From Agelas oroides (Eukaryota > Porifera > Demospongiae > Agelasida > Agelasidae), in contig OX422196.1 in the NCBI GenBank assembly GCA_949130485.1, positions 2,896,889 through 2,960,888 of the forward strand: a DNA stretch of 64,000 nucleotides, in the 5' to 3' direction. Shown piece by piece: positions 1 to 13,949 of this stretch. The stretch's first letter is position 1; each line of letters starts with the position of its first letter. Position numbers and translations under genes: made by a program. Below the pieces are notes generated by a model that was not told the origin of the DNA, made no database searches, and worked only from the letters and a program-made list of their open reading frames with translations.

Positions 1-3000
1 GTAGAGTGTAGTAGAGTCAAGTAGAGCCAAGGTAGAGTGTAGTGCACTCAAGTAGAGCCAAGTACAGCCATGGTAGAGTGTAGTAGAGTCAAGTAGAGTC
101 AAGTAGAGCCATGGTAGAATTTAGTAGAGTCATGTAGAGTCAAGTAGAGCCATGGTAGAATGTAGTAAAGCAAGGTAGAGCCATGGTAGATTGTAGGAGA
201 GTCAAGTAGAGTCACGTGGATCCATGGTAGGATGTAGTAGAGCCAAGGTAGAATGTAGTAGAGACAAGTAGAGCCAGGTCTAGTAATGATATAGTGTAGT
301 AGATTTAAGTAGAGCCAAGTAGAGCCATCATAGAGTGTAGTAGAGACAAGTAGAGCCAGGTCTAGCAATGATATAGTGTAGTAGAGTCAAGTAGACTCAA
401 GAAGAGCGATGGTAGAATGTAGTAGAGCAAGGTAGAGCCATGTTAGAGTGTAGGAGAGTCAAGTAGAGTGACATGGATCCATGGTAGGATGCAGTAGAGC
501 CAAGGAAGAGTGTAGTAGAGACAAGTAGAGCCAGTCTAGCAATGATATAGTATAGTAGAGTCAGGTAGAGCCAAGTAGAGACATCGTAGAGTGTAGTAGA
601 GTGAAGTAGAGCCATGGTAGAATGAAGTAGTGTCATTTAGTGTCAAGGATATCCTTGGTACAATGGAGTAGAGCCATGGTAGAGTGTAGTAGAATCAAGT
701 AGAGCCAAGTAGAGCCAAGGAAGAGTGTAGTGCATACAAGTAGAGCCAAGTAGAGCCATGGTAGAGTGTAGTAGAGTCACGTAGAGTCATGTAGAGGCAT
801 GGTAGAATGTAGTAGAGTCATGTAGAGTCAAGTAGAGCCATGGTAGAATGTAGTAGAGTAAGGTAGAGCCATGGTAGAGTGTAGGAGAGTCAAGTAGAAT
901 CACGTGGATCCATGGTATAGAGCCATTGTACAACGGAGTAGAGCGAAGGTAGAGTATAGTACAGTCAAGTAGAGTCAAGTAGAGCCATAGCAGAATGTAG
1001 TAGAGTCAAGTAGAGTCAAGTAGAGCCATGGTAGAGTGTAGTAGAGTCACGTAGAACCAAGTAGAGACAAGGTAGGATGTAGTGGACTCAAGTAGAGCCA
1101 AGTAGAGCCATGGTAGAGTGTAGTAGAGTCAATTAGAGTCAATGTAGAATGTAGTAGAGTCATGTAGTGTGAAGTAGAGCCATGATATACAATGGAGTAG
1201 AGACATGGTAGAGTGTAGTAGAGTCAAGTAGAGCCAAGTAGAGCAAAGGTAGAGTGTAGTGGACTCAGGTAGAGCCAAGTAGAGCCATGGTAGAGTGTAG
1301 TTCAGTCAAGTAGAGTCAAGTTGAGCCATGGTAGAATGTAGTAGAGCAAGGTAGAGCCATGGTAGAGTTTAGGAGAGTCAAGTAGAGTCACGTGGATCTA
1401 TGGTAGGATGTAGTAGAGCCAAGGAAGAGTGTAGTAGAGACAAGTAGAGCCGGTCTAGCAATGATATAGTGTAGTAGAGTCCAGTAGAGTCAAGTAGAGC
1501 CAAGTAGAGCCATCGTAGAGTGGAGTAGAGTCAAGTAGAGCCATGGTAGAATGTAGTACAGTCATTTAGTGTCAAAGATAGCCTTGGTACAATGGAGTAG
1601 AGCCATGGTAGAGTGTAGTAGAGTCAAGTAGAGCCATGGTAGAATGCAGTAGAGTCATGTAGAGTCAAGTAGAGCCATGGAAGAATGTAGTAGAGCAAGG
1701 TAGAGCCATGGTAGAGTGTACGAGAGTCACGTAGAGTCACGTGGATCCATGGTAGGATGTAGTAGAGCGAAGGTAGAATGTAGTAGAGACAAGAAGAGCC
1801 AGGTCTAGCAATGATATAGTGTAGTAGAGTTAAGTATAGCAAAGTACAGCCATCGTAGAGTGTAGTAGAGTCAAGTAGAGCCATGGTAGAATGTAGTAGA
1901 CCCATGGTAGAGTGTAGTAGAGTCAAGTAGAGCCACGGTAGCATGTAGTATAGAGTCATGTAGAGCCAAGTAGAGCCATGGTAGAATGTAGTAGAGCCAG
2001 ATAGAGCCATGGTAGAATGCAGCAGAGTCAAGTAGAGTCACGTGGAGCCATGGTAGAATGTAGCAGAGCGAAGGTAGAGTGTAGTACATTCAAGTAGAGT
2101 CAAGTAGAGCCATGGCAGAATGTAGTAGAGTCAAGTAGAGTCAAGTAGAGCCATGGTAGAATGTAGTAGAGGCATACAGAGTCAAGTAGAACTATGGTAG
2201 AATGCAGTAGAGTCACGTAGAATCCCGTGGAGCCATGGTAGAATGTAGTAGAGACATGGTAGAGTGTAGTAGAGTCAAGTAGAGCCAGGTAAATCCATGC
2301 TAGGGTGTAGTACAGTCACGTAGAGCCAAGGTAGGGTGTAGTGGACTCAAGTAGAGCCAAGTAGAGCCATGGTAGAGTGAAGTAGAGTCAAGTAGAGTCA
2401 AGTAGAGCCATGGTAGAATGTAGTAGCGTCATGTAGAGTCAAGTAGAGCCATGGTAGAATGTAGTAGAACCAGGTAGAATCATGGTAGAGTGTAGTAGAA
2501 TCACGTAGAGTCACGTGCATCCATGGTATAATGTAGTAGAGCCAAAGTAGAGTGCAGTAGAGACAAGTAGAGCCAGGTCTAGCAATCATATAGTGTAGTA
2601 GAGACAAGTAGAGCCAAGTACAGGCATCGTAGAGTGTAGTAGAGTCAAGTAGAACCATGGGAGAATGTAGTAGAGTCATGTAGTGTCAAGTAGAGCCATT
2701 GTACAATGGAGTAGAGCCAAGGTAGAGTATAGTACAGTCAAGTAGAGTCACGTAGAGTCATAGCAGAATGTAGTAAATTCAAGTAGAGTCAAGTAGAGCC
2801 ATGGTAGAGTGTAGTAGAGTCAAGTAGAGCCAAGTAGAGCAAAGGTAGAGTTTAGTGGACTCAAGTAGAGCCAAGTAGAGCCATGGTAGAGTGTAGTAGA
2901 GTCAAGTAGAGTCAAGTATAGAGCCATGGTAGAATGTAGTAGAGCAAGGTAGAGCCATGGTAGAGTGTAGAAGAGTCAAGTACAGTCACGTGGATCCATG

Positions 3001-6000
3001 GTAGGATGTAGTAGAGCAAAGGAAGAGTGTAGTAGAGACAAGTAGAGCCATGGGAGAATGTAGTACAGTCATTTAGTGTCGAGGATAGCCTTGGTACAAT
3101 GGAGTAGAGCCATGGTAGTGTGTAGTAGAGTCAAGCAGAGCCACGGTAGCATGTAGTAGAGTCATGTAGAGCCAAGTAGAGCCATGGCAGAATGTAGTAG
3201 AGTCAAGTAGAGTCAAGTAGAACCATGGTAGAGTGTAGTAGATTCAAGTAGAGTGAAGTAGAGCCATGGTAGAGTGTAGTAGAGGCATACAGAGTCAAGT
3301 AGACCTATGGTAGAATGCAGTAGAGTCACGTAGAGTCACGTGGAGCCATGGTAGAATGTAGTAGAGACATGGTAGAGTGTAGTGGACTCAAGTAGAGCCA
3401 AGTAGAGCCATGGTAGAGCGTAGTCCAGTCAGGTAGAGTCAAGGTAGAATGTAGTAGAGTCTAGTAGAGCCAGTGTGAAGTAGAGCGGTGATATACAATG
3501 GAGTAGAGCCATGGTAGAGTGTAGTAGAGTCTAGTAGAGCCAAGTAGAGCAAAGGTAGAGTGTAGTGGACTCAAGTAGAGCCAAGTAGAGCCATGGTAGA
3601 GTGTAGTAGAGTCAAGTAGAGTGAAGTAGAGCCATGGTAGAATGTAGTAGAGCAAGGTAGAACCATGGTAGAATGTAGGAGAGTCAAGTAGAGTCACGTG
3701 GATCCATGGTAGGATGTAGTAGAGCCAAGGAAGAGTGTACTAGAGACAAGTAGAGCCGTTCTAGCAATGATATAGTGTAGTAGAGTCAAGTAGAGCCATG
3801 GTAGAATGTAGTAGAGTCATTTAGTGTCAAGGATAGCCTTGGTACAATGGAGTAGAGCCATGGTAGAGTGTAGTAGAGTAAAGTAGAGCCAAGTAGAGCC
3901 AAGGTAGAGTGTAGTGTACTCAAGTAGAGCCAAGTAGAGCCATGGTAGAGTGTAGTAGAGACAAGTAGAGTCAAGGTAGAATGTAGTAGAGTCATGCAGT
4001 GTGAAGTAGAGCCATGATATACAATGGAGTAGAGCCATGGTAGAGTGTAGTCGAGTCAAGTAGAGCCAAGTAGAGCAAAGGTAGAGTGTAGTGGACTCAA
4101 GTAGAGCCAAGTAGAGCCATGGGAGAGTGTAGTAGAGTCAAGTAGAGTCAAGTAGAGCCATGGTAGAATGTAGTACAGCAAGGTAGAACCATGGTAGAGT
4201 ATAGGAGAGTCAAGTAGAGTCACGTGGATCCATGGTAGGATGTAGTAGAGCCAAGGAAGAGTGTAGTAGAGACAAGTAGAGCCGGTATAGCAATGATATA
4301 GTGTAGTAGAGTCAAGTAGAGCCAAGAAGAGCCATCGTAGAATGTAGTAGAGTCAAGTAGAGCCATGGTAGACTGTAGTAGAGTCATTTAGTGTCAAGGA
4401 TAGCCTTGGTACAATGGAGTAGAGCCATGGTAGAGTGTAGTAGAGTAAAGTAGAGCCAAGTAGAGCCAAGGTACAGTGTAGTGCACTCAAGTAGAGCCAA
4501 GTAGAGCCATGGTAGAGTGTAGTAGAGTCAAGTAGAGTCAAGTAGAGCCAAGGTAGAATGTAGTACAGTCATGTACGGTAGAGTAGAGCCATGGTAGAAT
4601 GTAGTAGAGCAAGGTAGAGCCATGGTAGAGTGTAGGAGAGTCAAGTACAGTCACGTGGATCCATGGTAGGATGTAGTAGAGCCAAGGTAGAATGTAGTAG
4701 AGACAAGTGGAGCCAGGTCTAGCAATGACATAGTGTAGTAGAGTTAAGTAGAGCCAAGTAGAGCCATCGTAGAGTGTAGTAGAGTCAAGTAGAGCCATGG
4801 TAGAATGTAGTAGAATCATGTAGTGTCAAGTAGAGCCATGGTACAATGGAGTAGAGCCATGGCAGAATGTAGTAGAGTCAAGTAGAGTCAAGTAGAGACA
4901 TGGTAGAAAGTAGTAGAGGCATACAGACTCAAGTAGAACTATGGTAGAATGCAGTACAGTCACGTAGAATCTCGTGGAGCCATGGTAGAATGTAGTAGAG
5001 ACATGGTAGAGTGTAGTAGAGTCAAGTAGAGCGAGGTAAATCCATGGTAGAGTGTAGTACAGTCACGTAGAGCCAAGTAGAGTCAAGGTAGGTTGTAGTG
5101 GACTCAAGTAGAGCCAAGTAGAGCAATGGTAGAGTGAAGTAGAATCAAGTAGAGTCAAGTAGAGCCATGGTAAAATGTAGTAGCGTCATGTAGAGTCAAG
5201 TAGAGCCATGGTAGAATGTAGTAGAATAAGGTAGAACCATGGTAGAGAGTAGTAGAGTCGCGTAGAGTCACGGGGATCCATGGTATAATGTATTATAGCC
5301 AAAGTAGAGTGTAGTAGAGACAAGTAGAGCCATGGTAGAATGTAGTAGTCATGTAGTGACAAGTAGAGCCATTGTACAATGGAGTAGAGCCAAGGTAGAG
5401 TATAGTACAGTCAAGTAGAGTCAAGTAGAGTCAAGTAGAGCCATGGTAGAGTGTAGTGGAGTCAAGTAGAGTCAAGTAGAAGCATGGTAGAGTGTTGTAG
5501 AGGCATACAGAGTCAAGTAGACCTATGGTAGAATGCAGTAGAATCACGTAGAGTCATGTGGAGCCATGGTAGAATGTAGTACAGACATGGTAGAGTGTAG
5601 TGGACTCAAGTAGAGCCAAGTAGAGCCATGGTAGAGTGTAGTAGAGTCAAGTAGAGTCAAGGTAGAATGTAGTAGAGTCACGTAGTGTGAAGTAGAGCCA
5701 TGATATACAATGGAGTAGAGCCATGGCAGAGTATAGTAGAGTCAAGTAGAGCCAAGTAGAAGAAAGGTAGGGTGTAGTGGACTCAAGTAGAGCCAAGTAG
5801 AGCCATGGTAGAGTGTAGTAGAGTCAAGTAGAGTCAAGTAGAGCCATGGTAGAATGTAGTAGAGCAAGGTAGAGCCATGGTAGAGTGTAGGAGAGTCAAG
5901 TAGAGTCACGTGGATCCATGGTAGGATGTAGTAGAGCAAAGGAAGAGTGTAGTAGAGACAAGTAGAGCCATGGTAGAATGTAGTAGAGTCATTTAGTGTC

Positions 6001-9000
6001 AAGGATAGCCTTGGTACAATGAGGTAGAGCCATGGTGGAGTGTAGTAGAGTCAAGCAGAGCCACGGTAGCATGTAGTAGAGTCATGTAGAGCCAAGTTGA
6101 GCCATGGTAGAATGTACTAGAGTCAAGTAGAGTCAAGTAGAGCCATGGTAGAATGTAGTAGAGGCATACAGAGTCAAGTTGAACTATGGTAGAATGCAGT
6201 AGAGTCACGTAGAGTCCCGTGGAGCCATGGTTGAATGTAGTAGAGTCAAGTAGAACCAGGTAAAGCCATGGTAGAGTGTAGTACAGTCACGCAGAGCCAA
6301 GTAGAGCTAAGGTAGGGTGTAGTGGACTCAAGTAGAGCCAAGTAGAGCCATGGTAGAGTGAAGTAGAGTCAAGTAGAGTCAAGTAGAGCCATCGTAGAGT
6401 GTAGTAGAGTCATGTAGAGTCAAGTTGAACTATGGTAGAATGTAGTAGAACGAGGTAGAACCATGGTAGAGTGTAGTAGAGTCATGTAGTGTCACGTAGA
6501 GCCATTGTACAATGGATTAGAGCCAAGCTAGAGTATAGTGCAGTGAAGTAGAGTCAAGTAGAGCCATAGCAGAATGCAGTAGAGTGAAGTAGAGTCAAGT
6601 AGAGCCATGGTAGAGTGTAGTAGAGTCAAGTAGAGTCAAGTAGAGCCATGGTAGAGTGTAGTAGAGGCATACAGAGTCAAGTAGACCAATGGTAGAATGC
6701 AGTAGAGTCACGTAGAGTCACGTGGATCCATGGTAGGATGTAGTAGAGCCAAGGAAGAGTGTAGTAGAGACAAGCAGAGCCGGTCTAGCAATGATATAGT
6801 TTAGTAGAGTCAAGTAGAGCCAAGTAGAGCCATCGTAGAGTGTAGTAGAGTCAAGTAGAGCCATGGTAGAATGTAGTAGCGTCATTTAGTGTCAAGGATA
6901 GCCTTGGTACAATGGAGTAGAGCCATGGTAGAGTGTAGTAGAGTAAAGTAGAGCCAAGTAGAGCCAAGGTAGAGTGTAGTGCACTCAAGTAGAGCCAAGT
7001 AGAGCCATGGTAGAGTGTAGCAGAGTCAAGTAGAGTCAAGTAGAACCATGGTAGAATGTAGTAGAGTCATGTAGAGTGAAGTAGAGCCATGGTAGAATGT
7101 AGTAGAGCAAGGTAGAACCATGGTAGAGTGTAGGAGAGTCAAGTAGAGTCACGTGGATCCATGGTAGGATGTAGTAGAGCCAAAGGTAGAATGTAGTAGA
7201 GACAAGTAGAGCCAGGTCTAGCAATGATATAGTGTACTAGAGTTAAGTAGAGCCAAGTAGAGCCATCGTAGAGTGTAGTAGAGTCAAGTAGAGCCATGGT
7301 AGAATGTAGTAGAATCATGTAGTGTCCAGTAGAGCCATGGTACAATGGAGTAGAGCAATGGTACACTGGAGTAGAGCCATGGTAGAGTGTAGTAGAGACA
7401 AGTAGAGCCACGGTAGCATGTAGTATAGAGTCAAGTAGAGTCAAGTAGAGCAAAGGTAGAGTGTAGTGGACTCAAGTAGAGCCAAGTAGAGCCATGTTAG
7501 AGTGTAGTGGAGTCAAGTACAGTCAAGTAGAGCCATGGTAGAATGTAGTAGAGCAAGGTAGAACCATGGTAGAGTGTAGGAGAGTCAAGTAGAGTCACGT
7601 GGATCCATGGTAGGATGTAGAAGAGCCAAGGAAGAGTGTAGTAGAGACAAGTAGAGCCGGTCTAGCAATGATATAGTGTAGTAGAGTCAAGTAGAGCCAA
7701 GAAGAGCCATCGTAGAATGTAGTAGAGTCAAGTAGAGCAATGGTAGAATGTAGTAGAGTCATTTAGCGTCAAGGATAGCCTTGGTACAATGGAGTAGAGC
7801 CATGGTAGAGTGTAGTAGAGTAAAGTAGAGCCAAGTAGAGCCAAGGTAGAGTGTAGTGCACTCAAGTAGAGCCAAGTAGAGCCATGGTAGAGTGTAGTAC
7901 AGTCATGTAGAGTCAAGTAGAGCCATGGTAGAATGTAGTAGAGTCATGTAGAGTCAAGTAGAGCCATGGTAGAATGTAGTAGAGCAAGGTAGAGCCATGG
8001 TAGAGTGTAGGAGAGTCAAGTAGAGTCACATGCATCCATGGTAGGATGTAGTAGAGCCAAGGAAGAGTGTAGTAGAGACAAGTAGTGCCGGTCTAGCAAT
8101 GAAATAGTGTAGTAGAGTCACGTAGAGCCAAGTAGAGCCATCGTAGAGTGTAGTAGAGTCAAGTAGAGCCATGGTAGAATGTAGTATAGTCATTTAGTGT
8201 CAAGGATAGCCTTGGTACAATGGAGTAGAGCCATGGTAGAGTGTAGTAGAGTAAAGTAGAACCAAGTAGAGCCAAGGTAGAGTGTAGTGCACTCAAGTAG
8301 AGCCAAGTAGAGCCATGGTAGAGTGTAGCAGAGTCAAGTAGAGTCAAGTAGTGCCATGGTAGAGTGTAGGAGAGTCAAGTAGAGTCACGTGGATCCATGG
8401 TAGGATGTAGTGGAGCCAAGGTAGAATGTAGTAGAGACAAGCAGAGCCAGATCTAGCAATGATATAGTGTAGTAGAGTTAAGTAGAGCCAAGTAGAGCCA
8501 TCGTAGGGTGTAGTAGAGTGAAGTAGAGCCATGGTAGAATGTAGTAGAGTCATTTAGTGTCAAGGATAGCCTTGGTACAATGGAGTAGACCCATGGTAGA
8601 GTGTAGTAGAGTAAAGTAGAGCCAAGGTAGAGTGTAGTGCACTCAAGTAGAGCCAAGTAGAGCCATGGTAGAGTGTAGTAGAGTAAAGTAGAGTCAAGTA
8701 GAGCCATGGTAGAATGTAGTAGAGTCATATAGAGTCAAGTAGAGCCATGGTAGAATGTAGAAGAGCAAGGTAGAGCGATGGTAGAGTGTAGGAGAGTCAA
8801 GTAGAGTTACGTGGATCTATGGCAGAATGTAGTAGAGACAAGTAGAGCTAGGTCTAGCAATGATATAGTGTAGTAGAGTTAAGTAGAGCCAAGTAGAGCC
8901 ATCGCAGAGTGTAGTAGAGCCATGGTAGAATGTAGTAGAATCATGTAGTGTGAAGTAGAGCCATGGTACAATGGAGTAGAGCCATGGTAGAGTGTAGTAG

Positions 9001-12000
9001 AGTCAAGTAGAGTGAAGTAGAGCCATGGTAGAGTGAAGTAGAGTCAAGTAGAGTCAAGTAGAGCCATGGTAGAATGTAGTAGCGTCATGTAGAGTCAAGT
9101 AGAGCCATGGTAGAATGTTGTAGAATCAGGTAGAACCATGGTAGAGTGTAGTAGAGTCACGTAGAGTCACGTGGATCCATGGTATAATGTAGTAGAGCCA
9201 AAGTAGAGTTAAGTAGAGCCAAGTAGAGGCATCGTAGAGTGTAGTAGAGTCAAGTAGAACCATGGTAGAATGTAGTAGAGTCATGTAGTGTCAAGTAGAG
9301 CCATTGTACAATGGAGTAGAGCCAAGGTAGAGTATAGTACAGTCAAGTAGAGTCAAGTAGAGCCATAGCAGAATGTAGTAGAGTCAAGAATAGTCAAGTA
9401 GAGCCATGGTAGAGTGTAGTAGAGTCAAGTAGAGTCATGTAGAGCAATGGTAGAGTGTAGTAGATGCATACAGAGTCAAGTAGACCTATGGTAGAATGCA
9501 GTAGAATCACGTAGAGTCATGTGGAGCCATGGTAGAATGTAGTAGAGACATGGTAGAGTGTAGTGGACTCAAGTAGAGCCAAGTAGAGCCATGGTAGAGT
9601 GTAGTAGAGTAAAGTAGAGTCAAGGTAGAATGTAGTAGGGGCACGTAGTGTGAAGTAGAGCCATGATATACAATGGAGTAGAGCCATGGTAGAGTGTAGT
9701 AGAGTCAAGTAGAGCCAAGTAGAGCAAAGGTAGAGTGTAGTGGACTCAAGTAGAGCCAAGTAGAGCCATGGTAGAGTGTAGTAGAGTCAAGTAGAGTCAA
9801 GTAGAGCCATGGTAGAATGTAGTAGAGCAAGGTAGAGCCATGGTAGAGTGTAGGAGAGTCAAGTAGAGTCACGTGGATCCATGGTAGGATGTAGTAGAGC
9901 AAAGGAAGAGTGTAGTAGAGACAAGTAGAGCCATGGTAGAATGTAGTAGAGTCATTTAGCGTCAAGGATAGCCTTGGTAAAATGGAGTAGAGCCATGGTA
10001 GAGTGTAGTAGATTCAAGTAGAGCCATGGTAGAATGTAGTAGAGCAAGGTAGAGCCATGGTAGAGTATAGGAGAGTCAAGTAGAGTCACGTGGATCCATG
10101 GCAGGATGTAGTAGAGCCAAGGAAGAGTGTAGTAGAGAGAAGTAGAGCCGGTCTAGCAAAGATATAGTGTAGTAGAATCAAGTAGAGCCAACTAGAGCCA
10201 TCGTACAGTGCAGTAGAGTCAAGTAGAGCCATGGTAGAATATAGTAGAGTTATTTAGTGTCAAGGATAGCCTTGGTACAATGGAGTAGAGCCATGGTAGA
10301 GTGTAGTAGAGTAAAGTAGAGCCAAGTAGAGCCAAGGTAGAGTGTAGTGCACTCAAGTAGAGCCTAGTAGAGCCAAGGTAGAGTGTAGCAGAATCAAGTA
10401 GAGTCAAGTAGAGCCATAGTAGAATGTAGTAGAGCAAGGTATAGAGCCATGGTAGAGTGTAGGAGAGTCAAGTAGAGTCTCGTGGATCCATGGTAGGATG
10501 TAGTAGAGCCAAGGTAGAATGTAGTAGAGACAAGAAGAGCCAGGTCTAGCAATGATATAGTGTAGTAGAGTTAAGTAGAGCCAAGTAGAGCCATCGTAGA
10601 GTGTAGTAGAGTCAAGTAGAGCTATGGTAGAATGTAGTAGAATCATGTAGTGTCAAGTAGAGCCATGGTACAATGGAGTAGAGCCAGGGTAGAGTGTAGT
10701 AGAGTCAAGTAGAGGCACGGTAGCATGTAGTATAGAGTCAAGTACAGTCAAGTAGAGCCATCGCAGAATGTAGTAGAGTCAAGTAGAGTCAAGTAGAGCC
10801 ATGGTAGAATGTAGTAGAGACATACAGAGTCAAGTAGAACTATGGTAGAATGCAGTAGAGTCATGTAGAATCCCGTGGAGCCATGTAAGAATGTAGTAGA
10901 GACATGGTAGAGTGTAGTAGAGTCAAGTACAGCCAGGTAAATCCATGGTAGAGTGTAGTACAGTCACGTAGAGCCAAGTAGAGCCAAGGTAGGGTGTAGT
11001 GGACTCAAGTACAGCCAAGTAGAGCCATGGTAAAGTGAAGTAGAGTCAAGTAGAGTCAAGTAGAGCCATGGTAGAATGTAGTAGCGTCATGTAGAGTCAA
11101 GTAGAGCCATGGTAGAATGTAGTAGAACCAGGTAGAACCATGGTAGAGTGTAGTAGAGTCACGTAGGGTCACGTGGATCCATGGTATAATGTAGTAGAGC
11201 CAAAGTAGAGTGTAGTAGAGACAAGTAGAGCCAGGTCTAGCAATGATATAGTGTAGTAGAGTCAAGTAGAGCCAAGTAGAGGCATTGTAGAGTGAAGTAG
11301 AGTCAAGTAGAACCATGGTAAAATGTAGTAGAGTCATGTAGTGTCAAGTAGAGCCAGTGTACAATGGAGTAGAGCCAAGGTAGAGTATAGTACAGTCAAG
11401 TAGAGTCAAGTAGAGCCATAGCAGAATGTAGTACAGTCAAGTAGAGTCAAGTAGAGCCATGGTAGAGTGTCGTAGAGTTAAGTAGAGTCAAGTAGAGCCA
11501 TGGTAGATTGTAGTAGAGGCATACAGAGTCAAGTAGACCTATGGTAGAATGCAGTAGAGTCAAGTAGAGTCACGTGGAGCCATGGTAGAATGTAGTAGAG
11601 ACATGGTAGAGTGTAGTGGACTAAAGTAGAGCCAAGTAGAGCCATGGTAGAGTCTGGTATAGTGTCAAGTAGAGCCATGGTACAATGGAGTAGAGCCAAG
11701 GTAGAGTATAGTACAGTCAAGTAGAGTCAAGTAGAGCCATAGCAGAATGTAGTAGAGTGAAGTAGAGTCAAGTAGAGCCATGTTAGAGTGTAGTAGAGTC
11801 AAGTAGAGTCAAGTAAAGCCATGGTAGAGTGTAGTAGAGACATGGTTCAGTGTAGTGGACTCATGTAGAGCCAAGTAGGGCCATGGTAGAGTGTAGTAGA
11901 GTCAAGTAGAGTCAAGGTAGAATGTAGTAGAGTCATGTAGTGTGAAGTAGAGCCATGATACACAATGGAGTAGAGCCATGGTAGAGTGTAGTAGAGTCAA

Positions 12001-12029
12001 GTAGAGCCAAGTAGAGCGAAGGTAGTGTG
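1..12029 (+). repeat. Diverged mosaic section of the array
   Basis: The same units are present but their order is more shuffled, and substitutions between related phrases are more frequent than at the right end of the window. Related phrases recur at irregular spacing. For example, the minus-strand image of the GGTCTAGCAA phrase is found near 290, 540, 1455, 1800, 2575, 3760, 4290 and 4720. The GGCATACAG unit is found near 2170, 3290, 4920, 5510, 6165 and 6670. I found no long, nearly identical duplication here apart from the local one at 7.5-8.7 kb. There is no gene. Confidence 0.8.
7510..8730 (+). repeat. Local tandem triplication, offsets 431 and 360 bp
   Basis: The landmark CATTTAG, in the unit that continues AGGATAGCCT, occurs at 7760, 8191 and 8551. 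The GGTCTAGCAA landmark occurs 431 bp apart, at about 7660 and 8091. The first two copies align at 431 bp. The third follows at 360 bp, having lost 71 bp. Substitutions distinguish the copies, for example CACGTGGATCC in the first and third against CACATGCATCC in the second. This is an older duplication than those at the right end. Confidence 0.75.
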
Positions 12030-13424
12030 TAGTGGACTCAAGTAGAGCCAAGTAGAGCCATGGTAGAGTGTAGTAGAGTCAAGTAGAGTGAAGGTAGAAT
12101 GTAGTAGAATCCTGCAGTGTCAAGTAGAGCCATGGTACAATGGAGTAGAGCCAAGGTAGAGTGTAGAACAGTCAAGAAGAGTCAAGTAGGGCCATAGAAG
12201 AATGTAGAAGAGTCAAGTAGAGTCAAGTAGAGTCAAGTAGAGCCATGGTAGAGTGTAGTAGAGTCAAGTAGAACCAAGTAGTGCCATGGTAGAGTGTAGT
12301 ACAGCCAAGTAGAGCAAAGTAGAACCATGGTAGAGTGTAGTAGAGTCAAGTAGAGCATTGGTAGAGTGTAGGAAGTCAAGTACAGTCAAGAAGAGCCATG
12401 GTAGAATTCAGTAGAATCATGTAGTGTCAAGTAGAGCCATGGTACAATGGAGTAGAGCCATGGTAGAGAGTAGTAGAGTCACGTAGAGCCAGGTAGAGCC
12501 ATGGTGGGGTGTAGTAGAGTCAAGAAGAGCCAAGTAGAGCCATGGTAAAGTGTAGTAGAGCCAAGTAGAGCCAAGTAGAACAATGGGAGAGTGTAGGAGA
12601 GTCAAGGAGAGTCAAGAAGAGCCATGGTAGAATGTAGTAGAGGCATGCAGAATCAAGTGGAGCTATGGTAGAATGTAGTAGAGTCACGTAGAGTCACGTC
12701 GAGCCATGGTAGAATGTAGTAGAGACATGGTAGAGTGTAGTGGAGTCAAGTATAGCCAAGAAGAGCCATGGTAGAGTGTAGTAGAGTCAAGTAGAGTCAA
12801 GGTAGAATGTAGTAGAGTCCTGCAGTGTCAAGTAGAGCCATGGTACAATGGAGTAGAGCCAAGGTAGAGTGTAGAACAGTCAAGAAGAGTAAAGTAGGGC
12901 CATAGAAGAATGTAGAAGAGTCAAGTAGAGTCAAGTAGAGTCAAGTAGAGCCATGGTAGAGTGTAGTAGAGTCAAGTAGAACCACGTAGTGCCATGGTAG
13001 AGTGTAGTAGAATCAAGTAGAGCAAAGTAGAACCATGGTAGAGTGTAGTAGAGTCAAGTAGAGCAATGGTAGAGTGTAGGAAGTCAAGTACAGTCAAGAA
13101 GAGCCATGGTAGAATTCAGTAGAATCATGTAGTGTCAAGTAGAGCCATGGTACAATGGAGTAGAGCCATAGTAGAGTGTAGTAGAGTCACGTAGAGCCAG
13201 GTAGAGCCATGGTGGAGTGTAGTAGAGTCAAGTAGAGCCAAGTAGAGCCATGGTAAAGTGTAGTAGAGCCAAGTAGAGCCAAGTAGAACAATGGGAGAGT
13301 GTAGGAGAGTCAAGTAGAGTCAAGAAGAGCCATGGTAGAATGTAGTAGAGGCATGCAGAATCAAGTAGAGCTATGGTAGAATGTAGTAGAATCACGTAGA
13401 GTCACGTGGAGCCATGGTAGAATG
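12030..13424 (+). repeat. 708-bp tandem duplication of the EcoRI-type block
   Basis: The two copies start near 12030 and 12738 and align at 708 bp. The landmark CCTGCAGTG is at 12111 and 12819, and the GAATTC site is at 12404 and 13112. The copies share unusual variants, such as the run of AAGAAGAGTC-type subunits and an 8-9 base shortened subunit (GGAAGTCAAG), and differ by scattered substitutions. Homology ends near 13424. The block belongs to a subfamily found again near 37.1-38.1, 57.2-58.7, 60.6-62.1 and 63.7-64.0 kb. Confidence 0.85.
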
Positions 13425-13949
13425 CAGTAGAGTCAAGTAGAGTCACGTGGAGCCATGGTAGAATGAAGTGGAGCCAAGGTTGAGTGTAGTACAGTCAAGT
13501 AGAGTCAAGTAGAGCCATGACAGAATGTAGTAGAGTCAAGTAGAGCTATGGTAGAATGTAGTAGAATCACGTAGAGTCACGTGGAGCCATGGTAGAATGT
13601 AGTAGAGACATGGCAGAGTGTAGTAGAGTCAAGTAGAGCCAAGTAGTGCCATGGTAGAGTGTAGTAGAGTCAAGTAGAGCCAAGTAGAGCCATGGTAGAG
13701 TGTAGTAGAGCCTAGTAGAGCAATGGTAGAGTGTAGGAGAGTCAAGTAGAGTCAACAAGAGCCATGTAGCATTTAGTAGAATCATGTAGTGTCAAGTAGA
13801 GTTATGGTACAATGTAGTAGAGCAAGGTAGAGCCATGTTAGTGTGTAGTACAGTAAAGTAGAGTTACGTGGAGTCATGTTAGAATGTAGTAGAGCCAAGA
13901 TAGAGTGTAGTACAGTCAAGTAGAGTCAAGTAGAGCCATGGTAGAGTGT

